Assembly (NCBI GenBank): GCA_944387425.1
Contig: CALXEV010000006.1
Coordinates: 1 to 59,179, forward strand
Reading direction: 5' to 3'
Origin: an uncultured Clostridia bacterium
GTDB lineage: Bacteria > Bacillota > Clostridia > TANB77 > CAG-508
Length of the DNA stretch: 59,179 nt
In this document: positions 54,207 through 59,179 of the stretch, piece after piece
Numbering within the stretch: position 1 is the stretch's first letter
Layout: every line of letters begins with the position of its first letter
Notes under the pieces: generated by a model
What the model was told of the DNA's origin: nothing
Seen by the model: only the letters and a program-made list of their open reading frames with translations
The model's database searches: none
Program-made: the position numbers and the translations under genes

Positions 54207-54818
54207 TTACTCCTCCTTTTTAATTATTCCATATTTTAAATAGTCTATTTGCTTTAAGAAATTTTGTCGGCATTCTTCTTGAGAATTGCCTTTGAAATTC
54301 TTAACAATAGCTCTTCTGGTGATAACATTTAGCATATCACATATTAAGATGAAATCATTTTTTACGTTAATTTTAAGTGATGTTTTGTCAAACATTTCAA
54401 AATACTTTATTATATTTTGTGGTTTTACACTTTTTATTAAAGTAAATAAACTTTCATCTGATAGTCTAAGGTTTATAAAAATTTGTTTAAAAAATTCTTG
54501 TTCAGTATTTTCTACAAATTTTTTTACCATAAGGTCATAAAGTTCTATGTAAGCATCAAAAACATCACCTTTTGTTTCATATATTTTATTTTTTATTTTA
54601 GTATCAATTTCATCTGCATTTTCTTTTAAAATATATGCTAACAAATCTTCTTTGCTTTCAAAATATTGATAAAAACTTCCTCTTGCTATTTCTGCATTTT
54701 CTACAATGTTCTTTATTGATACTTGTTCGATTGGGACTCTTGCAAATTCTCTTTTTGCAGCATTTAGAACTTTTTGCTTTTTCTCTTCTGAAAGCTTTAA
54801 AAAAGTTTCTTTTGGCAC
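54207..54818 (-). CDS. TetR-family repressor
   Basis: A 203-residue regulator. The HTH lies in the first 50 residues: KKQKVLNAAKREFARVPIEQVSIKNIV then AEIARGSFYQYFESKEDLLAYIL. The C-terminal ligand domain is divergent. It is first in the operon with the ABC exporter and should repress it through the palindrome at 54855-54897. Confidence 0.9.
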   Translation of the reverse strand: MPKETFLKLSEEKKQKVLNAAKREFARVPIEQVSIKNIVENAEIARGSFYQYFESKEDLLAYILKENADEIDTKIKNKIYETKGDVFDAYIELYDLMVKKFVENTEQEFFKQIFINLRLSDESLFTLIKSVKPQNIIKYFEMFDKTSLKINVKNDFILICDMLNVITRRAIVKNFKGNSQEECRQNFLKQIDYLKYGIIKKEE

Positions 54819-54854
54819 TTAATCACTTCCTTTTTTATATGTTTTTTGCATAGC

Positions 54855-54902
54855 AAAATGACACTACGTCATAATTGTAATGACGCGGTGTCATTTTGTC
54901 AA
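54855..54902 (-). promoter_or_regulatory. tetR-exporter promoter with overlapping operator
   Basis: TTGACA (54897-54902), 17 bp and TACAAT (54874-54879) on the minus strand. An 18-bp inverted repeat (54855-54872 and 54880-54897; 16 of 18 match, core ATGACAC/GTGTCAT) covers the promoter, well placed for TetR binding and repression. Confidence 0.75.
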
Positions 54903-54931
54903 GTGTTTTTATGTGAAACTTTTGTGAATTT

Positions 54932-56077
54932 TTAGTCTCCTAAGCATATTCCTATGCTTCTTGCTGTTTTTACTAAATCATCATCCATTGTAACTTTTCT
55001 TAAGTTACTTTCTTCTGTATTTCCTGAAACTGCTCCTATTTTTTTGTTATTTCCTACAACATCTTCTAATGATGCATAATCTAGTTTTCCGTTTTTTATT
55101 ACAGTTAAAACACCAAATTTTCCATCTAATGCTAGTTGCATTGCTTTAGCTCCATATTTTGTAGATAGAACTCTATCAAATGCTGTTGGTGTTCCACCTC
55201 TTTGCATATAACCTAATGTAGTATTTCTAGCTTCTAGACCTGTTAATTCTTCAAGTTGTTTTGCTACAACTTGTCCAACTCCTCCAAGTTTTGTATTGTC
55301 TACTCCAGCACCATTGTTTCTTGTATTTGCTACTGTTATAGTTCCACCTTTTGGTGCAGCTCCTTCTGCTACAACTACTATACTAAATTCTTTTCCTTGT
55401 TCTCTTCTTTCATTGATTTTGTCAACAGCTTTATTGATATCATATGGAATTTCAGGGATTAATGCAATGTCTGCTCCTCCAGCTATTGCTGATTCTAAGG
55501 CTATCCATCCAGCATATCTTCCCATTACTTCTAATACCATTATTCTATGATGTGTTTCTCCTGTTGTATGTAGCCTATCCAATGCTTCTGCAGCAACAGA
55601 TACTGCTGTATTATATCCAAATGTAATTTCAGTACATGCAACATCATTGTCTATTGTTTTTGGTACTCCAATAACATTTATTCCTTTTAAAGAGAAATCT
55701 CTTGCAGATTTTTGTGTTCCATCTCCTCCTAATGTAAACAAACAATCAAATCCATCTTTTTTGATATTCTCTACACATACATCTGATAAGTCTTTGTATT
55801 CAACAGTACCATCTTCATTTACTACTTTATAATTAAACACATTTGCATTTGTTGATGAACCAATTATTGAACCACCTTTTGGTAATATTCCTGATGCTGT
55901 TGAATTATTTGATGTACTAAGTTTTACAAAATTGTTTTTTAATAGTCCATTATATCCATCTATAAAACCATAACAGTCTACTCCATTATTCTCGGCTGTT
56001 TTTATTATTGCTCTTATTACAGCGTTAAAGCCTGATACATCTCCACCATTTGCTAATATTGCTACTTTTTTTATCAT
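54932..56077 (-). CDS. pfkA: 6-phosphofructokinase
   Basis: The 381-residue enzyme phosphorylates fructose-6-phosphate. The start is the ATG with GGAGG; a longer frame upstream is made of the REP-like repeat. It has LANGGDVSGFNAVIRAII, LGGDGTQKSA and PKTIDNDV. The Gly after GGD favours ATP and the Lys in PKTIDND is more common in pyrophosphate enzymes, so it belongs to a mixed type. MGRYAGWIALESAI and GGTPTAFDRVL support the family. Apart from the glycolytic cluster. Confidence 0.9.
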   Translation of the reverse strand: MIKKVAILANGGDVSGFNAVIRAIIKTAENNGVDCYGFIDGYNGLLKNNFVKLSTSNNSTASGILPKGGSIIGSSTNANVFNYKVVNEDGTVEYKDLSDVCVENIKKDGFDCLFTLGGDGTQKSARDFSLKGINVIGVPKTIDNDVACTEITFGYNTAVSVAAEALDRLHTTGETHHRIMVLEVMGRYAGWIALESAIAGGADIALIPEIPYDINKAVDKINERREQGKEFSIVVVAEGAAPKGGTITVANTRNNGAGVDNTKLGGVGQVVAKQLEELTGLEARNTTLGYMQRGGTPTAFDRVLSTKYGAKAMQLALDGKFGVLTVIKNGKLDYASLEDVVGNNKKIGAVSGNTEESNLRKVTMDDDLVKTARSIGICLGD

Positions 56078-56151
56078 ATGAATTCCTCCAATCTCTTCTA
56101 TTATTATACCAATAATTTTATTTTTTACAAGTGTTTTTTTTAATTTCAATT

Positions 56152-56245
56152 GGGACATTTGGTGCCGGTTCTCTTTTGCCAAAATGACATTTGGTGCCGG
56201 TTCTCTTTTGCCAAAATTGCATTTTGTACCGGTTCTCTTTTGCTC
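56152..56245 (-). repeat. REP-like repeat, three units, between aspartate kinase and pfkA
   Basis: Three tandem units of about 33 bp, each read on the minus strand as GGCAAAAGAGAACCGG followed by YACCAAATG or ACAAAATG. The first unit can pair with the end of the aspartate kinase gene (GTACTGGTTCT with AGAACCGGTAC). Confidence 0.8.
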
Positions 56246-57209
56246 AAGAACCAGTACAAATTTTATGAAATTCATCTAAGATTTCATCTTTTACTATTTC
56301 TTTAAAAACAATAGATATTTTAGTTCTACTTATATCTATATTAAATATTTCCAAATTATTTTGATTAGCTATCTCTATAATCTTTCCCAGTATTTCATCT
56401 TTTGAACTCATTCCATATCCAACAACTGAAATTCTAGAAACATCTTTTTTTACAATACTTTTAATCCCTGTGTCTTCCATTTTGTGAGATATTACTGTTC
56501 CAGGATTATTGTTAAATGTTGAGCCAGTAATTATTGGTACATCATATTTTTCTCCTATTTCTACACATCTATCATGAAGCACTTTTGCTCCTTCAGATGA
56601 AAGTGATTGCATTTCTTCATATGAAATATTTTTTAATTTTTTTGCTTGAGGTATTTTATTAGGGTCAGCTGTATATATTCCATCTACATCTGAATATATG
56701 TAGCACTGTTTTGCTTTTAATTTAGCAGAAAGTGCAACTGCTGTTGTATCTGATCCCCCTCTTCCTAATGTAGTAATATCTCCTTTTGAGTTTATTCCTT
56801 GAAATCCTGTTATTATAACTATATTTCTATTCTCTAACTCTTTTGTTATTCTGTCTGGAACTATATATTCGATTTTTGCACTTTGATTTTCTTCACTTGT
56901 GTGAATTCCTGCCTGCCAACCTGTAAGTGATATGCTTTTATATCCAAGACACTGTAAAAGTATTGATAATTTACTTGCACTTATTTGTTCTCCTACGCTT
57001 AATAAAACATCCATTTCTCTTTGGTCTGGTTTTAAAGATAATTCTTCAGCTTCTTTTATAAGCTTATCTGTTGTTTTTCCTTGTGCTGATACAACTACAA
57101 CTACATTATAATTTTCATCATAAAATTTAATTATCCTTCGTGCAACTTTATTTAATTTTTCATTGTCTGCAACAGAACTTCCTCCAAATTTTACTACTAT
57201 AGTGTCCAT
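56244..57209 (-). CDS. aspartate kinase, short form
   Basis: Phosphorylates aspartate, first step to lysine, threonine and methionine. The 321-residue protein has VVKFGGSSVADNEKL, the later TTLGRGGSDTTA, and EGAKVLHDR. After the kinase domain only one ACT-like region (SRISVVGYGMSSKDEILGKI) remains, while typical enzymes have two (about 400 residues). The end runs to the repeat. It may thus be feedback-altered. Start at ATG behind AAGGAATG. Confidence 0.85.
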   Translation of the reverse strand: MDTIVVKFGGSSVADNEKLNKVARRIIKFYDENYNVVVVVSAQGKTTDKLIKEAEELSLKPDQREMDVLLSVGEQISASKLSILLQCLGYKSISLTGWQAGIHTSEENQSAKIEYIVPDRITKELENRNIVIITGFQGINSKGDITTLGRGGSDTTAVALSAKLKAKQCYIYSDVDGIYTADPNKIPQAKKLKNISYEEMQSLSSEGAKVLHDRCVEIGEKYDVPIITGSTFNNNPGTVISHKMEDTGIKSIVKKDVSRISVVGYGMSSKDEILGKIIEIANQNNLEIFNIDISRTKISIVFKEIVKDEILDEFHKICTGS

Positions 57210-57316
57210 ATAATACATTCCTTCTTTAAGGTTTATTCCCTTATATGATAATATACAATATTTAATTAAATATCATATATTCTATTATATTATGTTTAGT
57301 TAAGAAATGTGAAGTT

Positions 57317-57862
57317 TTATAGTTCATCAATAAAAAAATTAGAATTTATTTTTGCAAATTTGCGTCCATCTTTATCTATTAAATATAAATATAATTCAAG
57401 ATTATCTGCTTCTAACAATTTAGGATATAAAGTTAATTTCCATAAAATCAAGTGTTTAGCTTTTTCAGGATGTTCTAAAGCATCATGTATTAAACTTGAT
57501 GGATAAAATTCGTTTTCTTCAAGTATTTTAAAATATAAATCATCTTTTTGCATATATTCATCACTACCCATTTTACCATCTTCTAATATTTTAAAAGAAA
57601 TATATTCAGCTAGTTTGTCAGCAAATTTTTCACCAATATCTCCTATGGTACTATGAGAATATGTTTTTTTAGTTTTTAAAATAGAATCATCTTTATGATA
57701 TAATAAACATCTTGTAATTCCTTTTACAATTTCAAAAATCATTTTACTTTCACTGTTATCTTCAGTTATTTCTGGACTAACAGATAAATAAATATGTAAA
57801 TTATCATTCTCGTCTAGACTTGCTCTATCTTCGGTTTGATTTCCGAACTTTAAAACTATCAA
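57317..57862 (-). CDS. hypothetical protein, 181 residues
   Basis: A soluble protein, starting MIVLKFGNQTEDRASLDEND. I do not recognise it. The sequence is helix-rich in the middle (DIGEKFADKLAEYISFKIL) and ends KINSNFFIDEL. It overlaps the end of the upstream gene by 38 bp in another frame, suggesting coupling. No catalytic motif seen. Confidence 0.6.
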   Translation of the reverse strand: MIVLKFGNQTEDRASLDENDNLHIYLSVSPEITEDNSESKMIFEIVKGITRCLLYHKDDSILKTKKTYSHSTIGDIGEKFADKLAEYISFKILEDGKMGSDEYMQKDDLYFKILEENEFYPSSLIHDALEHPEKAKHLILWKLTLYPKLLEADNLELYLYLIDKDGRKFAKINSNFFIDEL

Positions 57863-59179
57863 ATGATAATATTCTGTCTCTTATCTCTTCTTTTGGTAAT
57901 TTAGTTATTTCTTGAATTGCTAATGCATATCTACATATTATTTCAGCCAAACTAATTCTACCATATTCATTTTGAGGAGAAGTTCCGGAATACTGTATCA
58001 ATAAATTATTTGAATTCCATCCAGATTTATTGTTTTGCTTATCTTCTCTAATTTTTCTATTAATTGCTTGTTGTGTATCAGCAAAGAATCTATCTTTTAC
58101 GAAAAAGAAATTTGGTAAATCACTATAATTACCATAAATAGTACATCTATGTATATATTTTGAAGAAATATACAAATTGAAATTTTGTAATAATACTAAT
58201 TCAGCAATTTGTGGAATTTCGACAATAAATGGATATTCATATTCTTTAGTAATAAAATCTTTAAATGATGTACTTTTTCTAGGAGAATCATTCCATAGTT
58301 TTAGAATTTCTTGAGTAAATTTTGAACTTGCTCCATTGACTTTTTCAAGAGGCATAGTCAAATTTAAAAATCCTTGTGGTTTATATTCAATTTTGATTCC
58401 GTTAATTCCATCAAACTCATTTGCATCATCTAGTGAAATAAATTTTGTATTTTTTATATTAAATGCAAATTCACTATGACCAATATGACAGTTAAACAAT
58501 GTGAGTTCTCTATAATAGCCTGAATAATCACCAAACATATTCTCATATTCAACATATTCTTGTAACATTGTGTCTTTTTTGAAAAATCTTAAAGTAAACA
58601 AGCCTTCTCTACCATATTTTTCTATTCTTAGTATTGCTATAATTTTTTCATAATCATTTAAAATATTATCTATATCTTTTAATTGTAAATTCTTGTCCAT
58701 GAATTGTAATAATTCTGCATCATCAGATTCTCTATGAATTTTGTCTATTATTTCACTTACAAGTTCTGCATAATATTTTCTTTCTGTTTCATTTTCAATC
58801 AAAAAGGTTTGGGCAACATCACTTTGATTTTGTTCACACAGTAATGCTTTCTCGTAAAATTTTACCTTATAAAATTTTCTTTTAAATTCTTCTGGTATTT
58901 CTTCGTCAAATATATTTATTATTTTTTCTATATTTTCTAATGACTTTGAAATTTTACTCATTTCAGAATTATAATTTAATTCTTTTTTTGCCCATAATTC
59001 TAGGTCATAATAATCTGTTTCTATTTGTTCCCTCAATACATCTAACGCATTTTGTGTTTTCTCAAATAAACCTCCTGGTTTTAAGAAATCTCTTTTATTT
59101 TTTTCAACATATAAATCTATATATCTTTTGGCTTCTACTATTATCTTAAGCTTTTCTGATATTTCTCTATCCCCAAGTT
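57825..59179 (-). CDS. hypothetical protein, 5' end outside the window
   Basis: The frame stays open to the window edge, so the start lies beyond 59179 and the ATG-less part at 59036 is not the true start. At least 450 residues are visible. It is acidic-basic mixed, with a probable coiled coil at the visible start (KLKIIVEAKRYIDLYVEKNK) and a beta-rich centre (LFNCHIGHSEFAFNIKNTK; GINGIKIEYKPQGFLNLTMP). I do not recognise it. It is coupled with the 181-residue gene. Confidence 0.65.
   Translation of the reverse strand, partial: LGDREISEKLKIIVEAKRYIDLYVEKNKRDFLKPGGLFEKTQNALDVLREQIETDYYDLELWAKKELNYNSEMSKISKSLENIEKIINIFDEEIPEEFKRKFYKVKFYEKALLCEQNQSDVAQTFLIENETERKYYAELVSEIIDKIHRESDDAELLQFMDKNLQLKDIDNILNDYEKIIAILRIEKYGREGLFTLRFFKKDTMLQEYVEYENMFGDYSGYYRELTLFNCHIGHSEFAFNIKNTKFISLDDANEFDGINGIKIEYKPQGFLNLTMPLEKVNGASSKFTQEILKLWNDSPRKSTSFKDFITKEYEYPFIVEIPQIAELVLLQNFNLYISSKYIHRCTIYGNYSDLPNFFFVKDRFFADTQQAINRKIREDKQNNKSGWNSNNLLIQYSGTSPQNEYGRISLAEIICRYALAIQEITKLPKEEIRDRILSFDSFKVRKSNRR

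Noticed and set aside
56078-56275. N-terminal extension of phosphofructokinase in an open frame
   Set aside because: The added residues are translated REP-like repeat and leader; the ATG at 56077 has a GGAGG site and the family's normal start.
57825-59036. 59036 as the true start of the last gene
   Set aside because: The codon there is TTG with no good site and the same frame remains open to the window end.

Overview
The window reads as a chromosomal segment of a very AT-rich, spore-forming member of the Bacillota, class Clostridia, probably an uncultured host-associated lineage (the exact lineage is inference). The evidence is a YabP-YabQ-DivIC cluster, an uninterrupted sigK, RemA, a T-box upstream of valS, Rho, and a yicC-remA-rpoZ-priA-def gene order. 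Almost every gene lies on the minus strand. The clear plus-strand exceptions are a 47-residue ORF (6276), a 103-residue ORF (27466), sigK (42558) and the antisense RNA of a toxin-antitoxin locus (about 4508).

Layout. Positions 1-5400 are accessory and decaying: an AAA/DUF4143 ATPase, a truncated RibD-type reductase, a cytoplasmic glucoamylase-like enzyme, a deoxyribosyltransferase-like protein, a compact type I toxin-antitoxin locus (4508-4823) and a frameshifted flavodoxin behind an apparently intact MerR-type promoter. Positions 5.4-12.5 kb hold a HAD nucleotidase, an orphan Imm26-like protein, tsaC, a UgtP-like glycosyltransferase and a CmpB-like membrane protein. Positions 12.5-18.2 kb carry rho, divIC, yabQ, yabP and T-box-controlled valS. 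Positions 19-27.3 kb carry an iron-type alcohol dehydrogenase, def, priA, a CMP-kinase-like gene, rpoZ, remA, yicC and rsmE. Positions 28.2-31.7 kb are the dTDP-rhamnose genes rfbDACB. Positions 34-42 kb are a glycolytic cluster (gap, pgk, Nudix, gmk-like, tpiA, gpmI, YezG-like, eno). Positions 42-47 kb hold sigK, an ECF sigma/anti-sigma pair and an FtsW-like/PadR pair. Positions 47.6-50 kb are a solitary TnpB element and a ruined YhcG nuclease. Positions 50-59 kb hold a heterodimeric ABC exporter with its TetR repressor, pfkA, an aspartate kinase and an unrecognised two-gene unit cut by the window edge.

Three patterns cross these regions. First, small solitary genes or gene pairs of visibly less AT-rich composition (7346, 12141, 18288/18673, 27466, 27872, 31886/33044, 46868 and probably truncated 47608) are dropped between housekeeping genes. 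Most carry their own near-consensus sigma-A promoter with a 17-bp spacer, several have a stem-loop in the 5' leader, and nearly all have a strong intrinsic terminator. They look like moron-type autonomous cassettes, and one is a two-gene operon in which both proteins carry MazF/PemK-like domains. Second, a REP-like repeat of about 33 bp built around AACCGG occurs as short tandem arrays at three intergenic sites (30773, 33880, 56152). Third, orphan immunity-type proteins (Imm26-like, YezG-like) sit within or beside housekeeping clusters without visible toxins.

All calls come from reading the sequence and translated frames; no database search or structure prediction was run. Promoter, terminator and non-coding RNA boundaries are therefore approximate.
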